Assembly: GCF_014202495.1 (NCBI RefSeq)
Contig: NZ_JACHHA010000001.1
Location: 62,001-126,000, forward strand
Direction: 5' to 3'
DNA from: Cerasibacillus quisquiliarum
Lineage (GTDB): Bacteria; Bacillota; Bacilli; Bacillales; Amphibacillaceae
Length of the DNA stretch: 64,000 bases
Below are positions 46,183-56,169 of this stretch, piece by piece. The position numbers and the translations under genes are program-made. Every line of letters starts with the position of its first letter. Position 1 is the stretch's first letter. The notes under the pieces are model-generated. The model was not told the origin of the DNA, searched no databases, and worked only from the letters and a program-made list of their open reading frames with translations.

Positions 46183-46378
46183 CAAAACGCCTCCCTTTGT
46201 TTATTCATACGATAATCCTTAGAGATTCATAAAAAAATATATGACCTCAAGGACTCTGTCTAGCATAATTAACAATGTTAAAATATATTAATAAAAAATC
46301 ACTACTATATATAGTAGGCATATTATCCACATTTGATCGTCGATTGTGCTCAGATCATGAATATGCCATCTATCAAAT

Positions 46379-47164
46379 TTATTTATGTTTAAATTTAGGT
46401 TTACGCTTTTCTATAAAGGCTGTTACGCCCTCTTTAGCGTCTTCTGTTAAGAACAGTTCGGCAAAACGATTACGTTCGCGCTCTAAACCGTGCTCAAGAC
46501 TTTCATTTTCACCTTTTACGATACACTCTAATGCACGTGTAACACTCGTCATGCTGCGGCCTTCAATAAGAGATTTAGCTAATGCTAAAGCCGTATCAAT
46601 GACTTCATCTTTAGCAACAGATGCTTGAACAAGCCCGACTTCAAATGCTTCTTTACCATTTAATTGCTTACTCGTTAAAATCATTTCAACTGCCTTTGCT
46701 GTACCAACGATGTTGCGCAGACGCTGTGTTCCACCAAAACCAGGAATAAGTCCGAGGTTCAGCTCTGGCAGCCCTAAAATCGCATCATCAGCTGCAATTC
46801 TTAAATCACAAGCCATGGCGAGCTCTAAGCCACCTCCAAGTGCTGCCCCGTTAATCGCTGCTACGACAGGCTTTTTCATCTGTTCAATTTCATCACATAA
46901 CGCTTGACCTGCTTCAGCCATACCGTATGCTTTTTCATAATCACCGAACGCATCTGTGAATTCTTTAATATCAGCTCCTGCAATAAAGAATCGACCCGCA
47001 CCTGTCACAACAATGGCTTGAGTTTCGTTATCATCTGCTAATTGTTTAAAGGCTTTTCTTAAATCTGCAATCGTTTCAGAAGACAATGTGTTTGCTGGTG
47101 GATGATTCACCTCGACAATGGATACAGCTCCTTCACGTGAAATTGAAACCGTTTTCAAACTCAT
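46379..47164 (-). CDS. Enoyl-CoA hydratase
   Basis: 261 residues, normal for a mono-functional hydratase. The oxyanion-hole segments are RFFIAGADIKEF and NGAALGGGLELAMACDLRIA. The catalytic Glu region is LPELNLGLIPGFGGTQRL, with the Glu typical of true hydratases. It adds water to trans-2-enoyl-CoA in beta-oxidation. GGGGGTAGACAAG precedes the ATG. It is probably transcribed with the ECH_2 gene downstream. No FadR-like palindrome was found in the 180 bases before it. Confidence 0.88.
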   Translation of the reverse strand: MSLKTVSISREGAVSIVEVNHPPANTLSSETIADLRKAFKQLADDNETQAIVVTGAGRFFIAGADIKEFTDAFGDYEKAYGMAEAGQALCDEIEQMKKPVVAAINGAALGGGLELAMACDLRIAADDAILGLPELNLGLIPGFGGTQRLRNIVGTAKAVEMILTSKQLNGKEAFEVGLVQASVAKDEVIDTALALAKSLIEGRSMTSVTRALECIVKGENESLEHGLERERNRFAELFLTEDAKEGVTAFIEKRKPKFKHK

Positions 47165-47343
47165 CTTGTCTACCCCCTGAAAAATTTTAATATAACAATG
47201 AAAATTTTAAATAACGACTATGAACTAGCCATAACTGAAGTAAAAAAATTCCATGAAAATACTTCCTATCTACTATTATAAATGATATATTATATAATAA
47301 TCAAAAAATTAGACAGCCATTAAAATTTTTAAGGAGGCATTGT

Positions 47344-48324
47344 ATGCTTGAGCGAACAAAACCTTACATCTTGCTATGGTCAGAAGCTGCACTTCCTCGT
47401 CTTGTCCCCAATCATGCAAGCCACAGTGATGTAACAAACATATTTCATCGCTATCTCAAAGGTTATATCGGAGAAAAGAAAGTCGACTATCATATCAATT
47501 TCCTAAGAAAAAAATTCACCATCCTCAGAGGCATCACTCTAAAAAATAAGGATAGAACCTTCCAGATCGACACCTTGATACTCTCAAATTATGCTATTTT
47601 CCCTCTCGAAGTAAAAAACTTTGCCAACCAAATCACATTCGACTCAGATCTTAACCAATTCATCCGCAATGACGGGGAGACCGAAACAGGCTTTCGCCAC
47701 CCGATTTCCCAAGCCGAGGCCCAGCGCATGAATCTCATCCAATGGCTCGACGAACACAGTATTCATTCCATCCCAATCCACTATTTTGTTGTCATAGCGA
47801 ATCCTGAAACAGTCATTAAAATAACAGGGGATGGAGAAGCGAAAAAAAGAATTACCAAAATCGTTTCACATGGCGAACATATCCCACAAAAAATACTCAC
47901 ACTAGAAAAACATTTCGAATCCCAGCTATACCGAAAAATTAACCACGTCCAACTTGGCAAACTAATAGTTAAAAATGCTCATACTAAATATACCGATTAC
48001 TGCAATCGACTCAACATTCAGCTCAAAGACATCAAACCCGGCGTCAAATGCCCAGCCTGTAAAGAAATCGGTATGGTGCGCCATCGGGAAAAATGGCTAT
48101 GTCAAAAATGTCAGCATACCTCTCGAACTGCCCATATCCCTACTATTAGAGAATTTCTCATTATCTTTGGCCGTGGCATCTCCAACCGCGAATGCCGGTA
48201 TTTTTTGCAAGTGGATAGCCGCCAGCTTGCTACAAGATTATTAAAATCTGCAAATCTATATTACTCACATAAATATAGGAGATGGTTCTCAAAAGACATA
48301 CCATATTTCCTAAACAAATTATAG
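47344..48324 (+). CDS. NERD-domain protein with zinc ribbon
   Basis: 326 residues. The nuclease-related domain (NERD) spans about 30-150 with the restriction-endonuclease-like core: GEKKVDYHINFL, then IDTLILSNYAIFPLEVKNF with Asp and ExK. Residues 233-260 carry CPACKEIGM...CQKCQH, a zinc ribbon, and the C-terminal 60 residues are basic. Function of such proteins is not settled; DNA processing is inferred. Codon choice (many ATC, CTC, CCC codons) differs from the neighbours and suggests acquisition. AAGGAGG precedes the start. The stop lies in an IS256-end-like sequence at the edge of the 21-bp array. Confidence 0.8.
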   Translation: MLERTKPYILLWSEAALPRLVPNHASHSDVTNIFHRYLKGYIGEKKVDYHINFLRKKFTILRGITLKNKDRTFQIDTLILSNYAIFPLEVKNFANQITFDSDLNQFIRNDGETETGFRHPISQAEAQRMNLIQWLDEHSIHSIPIHYFVVIANPETVIKITGDGEAKKRITKIVSHGEHIPQKILTLEKHFESQLYRKINHVQLGKLIVKNAHTKYTDYCNRLNIQLKDIKPGVKCPACKEIGMVRHREKWLCQKCQHTSRTAHIPTIREFLIIFGRGISNRECRYFLQVDSRQLATRLLKSANLYYSHKYRRWFSKDIPYFLNKL

Positions 48325-48328
48325 ACTT

Positions 48329-48555
48329 AATCGAGCGGTACGAGTCCCAAATCGAGCGGTGCGGGATCAGAATCGAGCGGTGCGGGATCAGAATCGAGCG
48401 GTGCGGGATCAGAATCGAGCGGTGCGGGATCAGAATCGAGCGGTGCGGTTCCAGAATCGAGCGGTGCGGGATCAGAATCGAGCGGTACGGTTCCAAATCG
48501 AGCGGTGCGGTTCCAAATCGCGCGACCCCGGGCCAAAATCGCGCAACCCCGCTTC
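48329..48555. repeat. 21-bp minisatellite array, about eleven units
   Basis: Units of 21 (twice 20) bases begin at 48329, 48350, 48371, 48392, 48413, 48434, 48455, 48476, 48496, 48516 and 48537. Most read AATCGAGCGGTGCGG then GATCAG or TTCCAG. The last two change to AATCGCGCGACCCCG, the form seen at 44968-45054. Since 21 is divisible by three, several frames stay open and give spurious repetitive peptides. No spacers exist, so this is not a CRISPR array. Confidence 0.9.
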
Positions 48556-48579
48556 TTCTTCAAACAAAAACAAAAATGA

Positions 48580-48605
48580 AAAGAACCGTCCGCGGACGGT
48601 TCTTT
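48580..48605. terminator. Terminator of the giant surface-protein gene
   Basis: AAAGAACCGTCCG/CGGACGGTTCTTT is a perfect 26-base palindrome. On the minus strand it is followed by a T-rich tract. It lies just after the stop of the 2156-residue gene. Confidence 0.85.
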
Positions 48606-48609
48606 CTGA

Positions 48610-51600
48610 TTAATTATATTTTCTTTTAATCCAAACTCTAATCGCGACGGTCATACCGCCAATTAGAAGCAGGATACCGATTAGAATATAGTTATATAGG
48701 TTTGTTGCTGTGCTTGGTAGTTGTGTTCCTGTTTTAGTTTTATCTTTTGAAATTGACACTTTATTTTGAACAGTATTTGTATGATCTTTTGCATGTGTGT
48801 CGCTCGCAGAATCGTTATTGCCAGCTCCATCGCCGTTGTTATCAGTACGATCATCAGAACCAGCGCCAACGCCAGCACCATTATCATTTCCACCAGAGCT
48901 GCTATCCTCGGGTTCTTCACGACCAGAGTCACTGCCGCCAGCTCCAGCCCCAGGATTTTCACTACCAGGGTCAGAGTCACTGCCGCCAGCACCATCGCCA
49001 GCACCGTCACCATCATCACCGCCGCCAGCACCATCATCATCTCCGCCCGAGCTACCATCCCCCGGCTGACCAATTACTTCGCCATCTTTAGTCATAAATG
49101 ACCAGATGTCAGAGCGGGTCTTACCGCCAAAAGCATCTTCGGCTAAAACGTACCAAAAATACGTTTCATTCGAATTGAGGTCATTCCAGACGACTGTTGC
49201 TGTTTCACCACTTGGAACATTGTCTACTTTACCAATTAAATCATTTGTGTAGACATTAACTTCAACAAAATCTGTCTCAACTTTTTTCAATTGAGGTGTT
49301 AAGTCAAAGTCAACGACGAATTCGTCTTTTCCAGGGAATTCTTTCGGATCATAGAAATTAAATGTATCGAGATAAGGTGAATATGTTTTCACATCCATCG
49401 TATTTGTCTCAGGATTGAATGTTAAAATTCGCAAAAATCCTTGCCCGCCTTCAGGTCCAGCCTGGTAGTCAGCAAGCATTTGATAGACAACGCGATCTGT
49501 CTCGCCGTCACCGTTATCATCAATTTCATCAACTAATGTTTGAGCATTGTGATAATGTCCAGATAAAACAGCAAAAACGTTTTTATTCGGCTTAACAACT
49601 TCCTCATAAATCTTATCAGCAATAGGACTGCGTGATCCGCTTGCTAGTAAATATTCATGGAAATTCAAGATAGCTTTACGATTTGGATATTTTTCTAAAA
49701 CATCATTCATCCATTTAATGCCATCTTCATCAACACCCCAGCCCATGTAAATCATAATAAAATCGTTTCCTTCTGCTGAGATAAGGTCGTAATGGCCACG
49801 ATTATTTAAATAAGAACCTCCAAAATATGGTCTGTCTTCAAAGCGGTGGTCCCCGAAGTACTTATAATATGTCGTGTAGTCAATTTCTTTATGGCCAACA
49901 TCATGGTTTCCAGCGAGAACACCGTAAGGAATACCAGCATCATCTAGGATTTTCATGTTACGGTCAGCCACTACCCACTGTTTCATATCATAATGTTTGT
50001 CGACTAAATCCCCTGTATGGAAAACGTATTTCAAATTTAAGTTATCAGCTTGCTCAACCATCCACTTCACTTGTGACTCGTAAATATGTGGATATGATTC
50101 AGAATAATATTGCGTGTCAGTAAACCAGACAAATGAAAACTCATTTCCAGTTACTGTAAAATCATGTTCCAGTGTTTCTGAGTCCATCACGTCGGCAGCA
50201 GCTTGGTTACCGTTCGCGTCTGCATTGTCGGAACCGCGAGTACCAACGTCAGCACTACCTGCAATCTCATCCTGCACAATGACGCTCACATGTCTATCTT
50301 TCACATAATCACTGGCAATCACTTCCCCAACCAATTGAAAAGCTTCTTCATCAGCAATATGTGAAACAAGTTTCTCCCAGCGTTTTGTTTCATAGTTCCA
50401 GGCGTACATCGTTACTTTACGACCAGGGAGGGAAGAACCTTGCCAAACGATTTCCACTCGATCATTAGCGCTCACTTTTTCATCAACAGTGACATCAAAA
50501 CGATGATATGGGAACTGTTCATATGATTCCGTTTCGACTGTTTTACCATCAACATTTACCAATCGCGCACGCTCATCATCGTTTAAAACATACTCTCCAT
50601 CAGGTCTAAATTCCTTAGGTGGTTCTGTATCTGAAGCATGTGTTGAAATCGTCATCGCTTCATCATCAGCACGATATTGGAACGCTTCGTAAAAACTCAC
50701 ATCTAAATCATCACCAGTTGGGTCAGTCACCTTAACCGCTAAGTTTGCTTCTGTCGTATTAACGTCGCCATCTTTTTTACCCGGAGCATTCGGATGTTCC
50801 GCATCGACTTTAAATGTGACACGCTTTTCCGCTACATTACCAGCTGCATCCGTAGCTGTAAAGACGACCGTATGCTTACCTTCCTCTAATAACGCGGAGC
50901 TCGTTTCATATGGCAGTGAAATATAGCTATCATTTAACTGTGCAGTGACTTCAACAACTTCACTTGTCTCATCTGTCACGTCCGCATCAATTGTGAAAGC
51001 CCCTTTATATGTTTTTCCGCCTTCTATCGACGGCACAATGCTAGGTGCTGTGTTATCCACAATGACACGCGCTTCAACCGTTTCATCATTGTAAACCGCT
51101 TTTACAACATGCTTGCCATCTGCTACTTGAGTCGTATCCCATTCAAAAGCATGCGAGCTAAAATGTTCTTCATCAATCGTAAAGACGAAATCATAAACCC
51201 ATTCCATCCCCGCACTATCGCCAATTGCGTGTTCAACACTAGGATCCACGTATTTTGAATCGCGAATAATCGTTCCATCAGCTAAAATAAGTCGAATATT
51301 TTTCAAGTAAAAATCATCACGGTTTTCTGTTGATTCAAAATCAAATGGGCTTACTTTTGTTCCTGCACGAACAGTAATCGTGTTGTCCCCAGGGATGAGT
51401 CGTTCTGGTTCGACAGGGACGATTAATGTCGTATATTCATTCGTTGTGTCATCAAATATATGCAAAATATCGTCGCCCATTGTGACACCATTTTTAAAAT
51501 ATAAGTCGGTTTTTCTCACTTCAAAAGCGAAGTAAGCATCAGATTCAAGCGCCCTTGTCATGTCATTTAATGGTTCATCATCAACAAAAACGCGCATGTC

Positions 51601-54600
51601 ATCTGCCGCATCATCTGCAGTCGCTTTAATAAGCGCTTTTCTTGATAATAAGTCGCCATCTTTTACATTTAATCGTAAACCATCTAAAGCATGGTCATGT
51701 TTAATCGGTAAGACAGTTAAATCTGTCTCAGATGTATGCGTTCCATCGCGAGCAACGAAGTAGTATGCTAGTTTTTCTCGACCGATAAACTCTGCTTCAG
51801 AAATCGTTAATTGAAAACGGTGATTGCTCAGTTCCTCTAAATTCACTTCTGTAAAATCATCATTTTCACTCGTTCGGTAAAATAGGCTAACCGCTTTTAC
51901 TTGTTGGTCATCGGTAATTTTCGCTTCAATCGTAACCGGTTCTGAAGAAGAAACTTCCTTAACTGCTGTTAAATCTTCAATAATAGGTGCTTTTTCATCA
52001 AACGGTAATTGCACCTGTTCATGAGGTACTTTTTCATCCATGACAGAACCTGGTGTCGCATTCCAATCACCCGCACTAATTTTCAAAGAGTCGAGTGTGC
52101 CGTCAACCGGATAACGATAGAAAATCCCTTTATCTGGTATCGTATCATCGACATTAACATCCGTATTATAGCTTGCACGAGAAATGTCATGGCCCGTTTT
52201 TGTCGCAACGACAAGTGTGCGCTCACTGCCATTAGCCATTCCATTATTATGCATGCGGAATAAATTTTTTCCTTCAATTAAAGCGGTACCATAGTTATGA
52301 TTGAAATCATCAGCACTTAAATGTCCATTCCCAGAATTAATAATCCAAAATACGACTGCTTCACCAGAAGGAATGATCACTTCTCCATCAGTGGTCGGTT
52401 CCCAAATCAAATCCCCCAGTTTACCAACATTTGGATATCGATAACGAATAATATAATCGTTAAAATTAATATCTTGGTTGGAGTTGTTATACACTTCAAT
52501 AAACTCATACCCATCTAAACCATTTACATTTGTACTATCAGGAACGAGTTCGGTAATTAATAGTTCCGGTAGCGTTTGGTAATCTACTTCCACTTGTGGC
52601 ACAGAAAGTTCATAAGACTCACTGATTTTTTCGCCAGCTTCATTTGCAGCTGTGAAATGATAATATAGCGTGTCACTCCATATATCCTCCCGTGGAATCG
52701 TTACTGTATAAACACCTGATTCATCTGTTTCTTCCATAACGACTGTGTCCTTGGAAAAATTTTTACTCTGTGTCATATGTGCATTCACACCAAGTAGCGG
52801 CTGATCTGATGACACATGTACACGTAGTTCAATATCAGAGCCATTATCCAGAGTAGGAACGTTATGTTCAATAACAGGTGCATCACCATTTACTATTACT
52901 TTAACAGGTTCACTAGGCACTTGACCTGGCATAATTTCAAGCGGTGTAACTCCAGCACCAACACCAACTTTTCTCATCTTTTTTCCTGATAAAGGATAAC
53001 GATAAACGATGCCTTGATCAGCTTTCACATCACGACCACCGTCATTATAAGTCGCAGAGACGATTTCATTTTTGTAACGGTCAGCGATGATGAGTGTCCG
53101 TTCTGACCCATTCGCCATCCCGTCTGACTCAACAATTGTGACGCGGTCTTCTGTTAAATCGAGCCCATACTGTTTGTTAAAATCGTCCAATGTTAAATGT
53201 TTGTTACCAGAATTATGAATCCAAACGATAAACGTTTCTTCAGGTTGAATGACTTTATCGTCTGTAAACGGCCAAAATTGGTCTGGTTTCCCATCTGGAT
53301 AACGATAAATAATTTGATAATCACTCATTTTAATTGCTTGATTCGTATTATTATAGATTTCGATAAACTCATAGGCGTCCGCACCATTTTCATTCACCGT
53401 GTCTGGTGTCACTTCTGTTATTAATAGTGGGGGCATCTTATGTGTATCAACTGATTCATTAAGTTCTACTCTAACTTCATACGTTTCAGTCGTTACGGAT
53501 TGTCCTAATGCATCGACTGCTTGAAGTGAATAATAGAATACTGGAGACCAGAACAATTCCCGAGCCATTTCAGCTGGAATATGTAGTGAAAATTTATCCG
53601 TCTCTTCTTGGCGTTTAAGTGCGACTTCTTGTCGTTCCATATCTTTTCCAGTTTGATATGTGACTGTAACAGTTGAAGCATTCGGAGCTACCGCATCTAA
53701 TGTAAACGATTGATCATTGCTTATTTTTGTTACTGGTGTATGATTGATTGCTAATTCTCCGAGACCATCGACTCGTACAGGTTCACTCGGTACTTGCCCA
53801 GTTAAGATTTTAGTCGGTGTTACTGTTTCACTAATGCCGACTTTTTTCATTTCTTTTCCTGATGTCGGATATTTATAAACAATACCTTTGTCTTCGCGAA
53901 CATCATTTTTAACATAAGTAGCGGAGACGAGTTCGTTCATATTTTTATCTGCTAAAACAATCGTCCGTTCTGAACCATTCGCCATTCCGTCCGATTCCAC
54001 AATGGCCACTTGTTCTTCTGTCAAATCAAGTCCATATTGTTTATTAAAATCGTCTATCGTTAAATCTTTATTACCTTCATTATGAATCCAAACGACAAAT
54101 GCTTCTTGTGGTTGAACGACTTTGTCATCTTTAATTTCCCAAATGACATCCGCCTTTCCATCTGGATAGCGATAAATAATTTGATAATCGTTCATTGTAA
54201 TTGGTTGATTCGTATGATTATAGATTTCAATAAATTCATAGGCATCTTTTTTATTCACATTGAACGTATCAGGCACAAGCTCAGTAATAAGTAGGGGTGG
54301 TAACTGTTGTGCATGAATGGTTTCATTTAATTCCACAGCGACTTCAAATGTATCAGTCGTAATTTCCTCGCCATTTTCATTGACCGCTTGGATAGAATAA
54401 TAGAAGACAGGTGACCAGAGAAGTTGTTCAAGCGTGTTCGCTGGAATCGTCAATGAAAACTCATCCGTCTTCCCTTGACGCTCAAGGGGTAAAACGTCTT
54501 TAGCCATTTCTTTTCCTGTCTGGTATGTCACTGTTACTTTATCCGCTTTCGGCACAGTAACCTGTAGTGTGACGTTTTCCTTATGATTGATTTTTTTAAG

Positions 54601-55080
54601 TGGATCATGAGAAATTTCAAATGGTTCAGCATCAGATTTGTTTACTTCCTCTTCCACATGAGATTGCTCTTTATCCGTATTTGCCTCTTCAGACTGTTTC
54701 TTCTCAGTTATTGAAGGCAATTCATATTCACTTGATTCAGTCGTTTCAGGTGTCTCTTCTTCTTGACTAGAAGGCTTTTCTAACATAGCTGGTTGTTCAT
54801 CAGTCGCAGTAGAGTCTGTGTGAGAGTTATCCACAAGCTCCTGGTTGTTATTATTAGACAAACTTTCCTCTTCATGAGCAAGTTCAGTACCTGATTGACC
54901 TTCATCCATAGACTGTATTTGCTCGTTTTCTAGTTGCATATTGCTATCAGTAAAATTCAATTCACCACTATTGACACTCTCAGCTGCAATAACAACAGGA
55001 ATTGCAGGAATGAGAGAAGTCAAAAAAATACTTATAGCTGATATTGCTGCGACGATAGATCGACTCTTTCGTTTTACCAT
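48610..55080 (-). CDS. Giant cell-wall-anchored protein with lamin-tail repeats and a metallophosphatase domain
   Basis: 2156 residues. Signal peptide 1-33 (IVAAISAISIFLTSLIPAIPVVIAA). Acidic low-complexity linker to about 165. Three copies of a roughly 290-residue module follow, each with an Ig-like strand region and a lamin-tail domain starting near 257, 548 and 835 (P.LLITE..PD...N....YEFIEIYN). Ig/Big-type domains run from about 1020 to 1440. A calcineurin-like metallophosphatase spans about 1650-1850: FTDTQYY, GDLVDK, GNHD, NFHEY, GHYHN, with Gln where many relatives have His in motif I. A fibronectin-like domain and a Gly/Asp/Ser-rich wall-spanning segment lead to the sortase signal QLPSTATN near 2118, one helix and a basic tail. 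Probably a surface phosphatase or nuclease; the substrate is unknown. Confidence 0.88.
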   Translation of the reverse strand: MVKRKSRSIVAAISAISIFLTSLIPAIPVVIAAESVNSGELNFTDSNMQLENEQIQSMDEGQSGTELAHEEESLSNNNNQELVDNSHTDSTATDEQPAMLEKPSSQEEETPETTESSEYELPSITEKKQSEEANTDKEQSHVEEEVNKSDAEPFEISHDPLKKINHKENVTLQVTVPKADKVTVTYQTGKEMAKDVLPLERQGKTDEFSLTIPANTLEQLLWSPVFYYSIQAVNENGEEITTDTFEVAVELNETIHAQQLPPLLITELVPDTFNVNKKDAYEFIEIYNHTNQPITMNDYQIIYRYPDGKADVIWEIKDDKVVQPQEAFVVWIHNEGNKDLTIDDFNKQYGLDLTEEQVAIVESDGMANGSERTIVLADKNMNELVSATYVKNDVREDKGIVYKYPTSGKEMKKVGISETVTPTKILTGQVPSEPVRVDGLGELAINHTPVTKISNDQSFTLDAVAPNASTVTVTYQTGKDMERQEVALKRQEETDKFSLHIPAEMARELFWSPVFYYSLQAVDALGQSVTTETYEVRVELNESVDTHKMPPLLITEVTPDTVNENGADAYEFIEIYNNTNQAIKMSDYQIIYRYPDGKPDQFWPFTDDKVIQPEETFIVWIHNSGNKHLTLDDFNKQYGLDLTEDRVTIVESDGMANGSERTLIIADRYKNEIVSATYNDGGRDVKADQGIVYRYPLSGKKMRKVGVGAGVTPLEIMPGQVPSEPVKVIVNGDAPVIEHNVPTLDNGSDIELRVHVSSDQPLLGVNAHMTQSKNFSKDTVVMEETDESGVYTVTIPREDIWSDTLYYHFTAANEAGEKISESYELSVPQVEVDYQTLPELLITELVPDSTNVNGLDGYEFIEVYNNSNQDINFNDYIIRYRYPNVGKLGDLIWEPTTDGEVIIPSGEAVVFWIINSGNGHLSADDFNHNYGTALIEGKNLFRMHNNGMANGSERTLVVATKTGHDISRASYNTDVNVDDTIPDKGIFYRYPVDGTLDSLKISAGDWNATPGSVMDEKVPHEQVQLPFDEKAPIIEDLTAVKEVSSSEPVTIEAKITDDQQVKAVSLFYRTSENDDFTEVNLEELSNHRFQLTISEAEFIGREKLAYYFVARDGTHTSETDLTVLPIKHDHALDGLRLNVKDGDLLSRKALIKATADDAADDMRVFVDDEPLNDMTRALESDAYFAFEVRKTDLYFKNGVTMGDDILHIFDDTTNEYTTLIVPVEPERLIPGDNTITVRAGTKVSPFDFESTENRDDFYLKNIRLILADGTIIRDSKYVDPSVEHAIGDSAGMEWVYDFVFTIDEEHFSSHAFEWDTTQVADGKHVVKAVYNDETVEARVIVDNTAPSIVPSIEGGKTYKGAFTIDADVTDETSEVVEVTAQLNDSYISLPYETSSALLEEGKHTVVFTATDAAGNVAEKRVTFKVDAEHPNAPGKKDGDVNTTEANLAVKVTDPTGDDLDVSFYEAFQYRADDEAMTISTHASDTEPPKEFRPDGEYVLNDDERARLVNVDGKTVETESYEQFPYHRFDVTVDEKVSANDRVEIVWQGSSLPGRKVTMYAWNYETKRWEKLVSHIADEEAFQLVGEVIASDYVKDRHVSVIVQDEIAGSADVGTRGSDNADANGNQAAADVMDSETLEHDFTVTGNEFSFVWFTDTQYYSESYPHIYESQVKWMVEQADNLNLKYVFHTGDLVDKHYDMKQWVVADRNMKILDDAGIPYGVLAGNHDVGHKEIDYTTYYKYFGDHRFEDRPYFGGSYLNNRGHYDLISAEGNDFIMIYMGWGVDEDGIKWMNDVLEKYPNRKAILNFHEYLLASGSRSPIADKIYEEVVKPNKNVFAVLSGHYHNAQTLVDEIDDNGDGETDRVVYQMLADYQAGPEGGQGFLRILTFNPETNTMDVKTYSPYLDTFNFYDPKEFPGKDEFVVDFDLTPQLKKVETDFVEVNVYTNDLIGKVDNVPSGETATVVWNDLNSNETYFWYVLAEDAFGGKTRSDIWSFMTKDGEVIGQPGDGSSGGDDDGAGGGDDGDGAGDGAGGSDSDPGSENPGAGAGGSDSGREEPEDSSSGGNDNGAGVGAGSDDRTDNNGDGAGNNDSASDTHAKDHTNTVQNKVSISKDKTKTGTQLPSTATNLYNYILIGILLLIGGMTVAIRVWIKRKYN

Positions 55081-55436
55081 GTATTTCCCTCCATTAATAT
55101 AAGATATGACATACTACATTTTACCTATCTAATGTTTATTAACTGTAAAATGAACGTAAACATCATGTAAATCTTTGAAGAGATTTGGTTACCAGAATCA
55201 ATATTTTCTATTTTCAAATTCTCTATCTTTAATATGACTTTAAAGAGTGCTTTATCTGGAGCATGATTTCATCAAACTTGAAGTGTGTTTATATAATATA
55301 ATTTCAATTTGTAAAGGAAACTTAATATAATAAAAGCATATTTTTCTAATAAATCTCCCGATAATAGTATAAAAGTAATAAAAAAGCTTAAAAGATCGTT
55401 GAAATAAATTGATTATTTATGAGGTGTCCATTTTAA
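55081..55436. other. Divergent region with no gene
   Basis: About 350 very AT-rich bases between the giant minus-strand gene and the broken regulator gene. GGAGGGAAATAC just inside it is the ribosome site of the giant gene. No operator or clear promoter was recognised. Confidence 0.4.
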
Positions 55437-55792
55437 ATGAGAGCTTTACTTATTATTCATGATGTAACAACGCTTAACAGGATCGAAAGAATGATTAAAG
55501 AAACAACTAACATACATATTATTGGTAAATTTACACAATCAAGACATGTCTTGAAGGCAGTTAAAACAATGATGCCAGAAGTTAATTTTTAGATACAGAT
55601 GTACAAGGTGCAAATGCTATTAGATTGGTCAAGAAAATATTATCGATTCATTTTGATACCAATATTATATTTATATCAAGTGATAGGAAATACGCCATTC
55701 AAGCATTCGAAATTGATGCATTAGACTATTTACTAAAACCTTTTACGAAAGAAAGGTTCAGGTTATCAATTGAACGATTATATAATATGTGA
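55437..55792 (+). pseudogene. Frameshifted receiver-domain response regulator
   Basis: It starts MRALLIIHDVTTLNRIERMI and reads through IIGKFTQSRHVLKAVKTMMPEVN, then a one-base loss near 55590 breaks the frame. The other frame continues LDTDVQGANAIRLVKK, NIIFISSDRKYAIQAFEIDALDYLLKPF and ends at 55792. It is a paralogue of the receiver domain of the BTAD regulator at 62819 (shared IIGKF, AFEI.A.D.L.K). No output domain is present. GAGGTG precedes the ATG. It and its terminator sit just upstream of the surface cluster. Confidence 0.75.
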
Positions 55793-55793
55793 A

Positions 55794-55832
55794 CACTTCT
55801 TAAATGAAACTTCATTTAAGAAGTGTTTTTTT
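55794..55832 (+). terminator. Strong terminator after the regulator pseudogene
   Basis: CACTTCTTAAATGAA and TTCATTTAAGAAGTG are exact complements around AC, followed by T7. The 337 bases beyond it, up to the next gene, must hold that gene's promoter, but no convincing -35/-10 pair was seen. Confidence 0.92.
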
Positions 55833-56169
55833 CATTATTAAAGATAAATGCTCTCTTTCTATCGATTAATGTAAATATTCTTCTCATAAGATTGAATACC
55901 CAATTTTATAATTCATAAAATAAATCATATTTTTAAGTAAAATCTAGTCTAAAAGACTTTATTATATGTCTAAATGACGATGTATAGTTTTTGTATAGAT
56001 TTTTTTCAGAAATTGAACATTATTATTTGTTAGATTAGTTGTGAAAATAATAAGTCATCAAGAGATAGAACGGAATGTTTTACGAAGGGGGTATCTTTAG
56101 GAGAAATAGTAAATGAAAGACAACATTTAGCGAGAAATATTATTCTATCATTATAGGAGGTATTATTCT

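Noticed and set aside
48329-48555. CRISPR array
   Set aside because: Units are contiguous with no variable spacers, and no cas genes are present.
48230-48629. Repetitive peptides encoded in several frames of the 21-bp array
   Set aside because: A 21-base unit keeps frames open automatically. No signal, ribosome site or domain supports translation.
48681-49101. Overlapping frames opposite or beside the Gly/Asp/Ser-rich wall segment
   Set aside because: Low-complexity shadow of the giant surface gene, without start signals.
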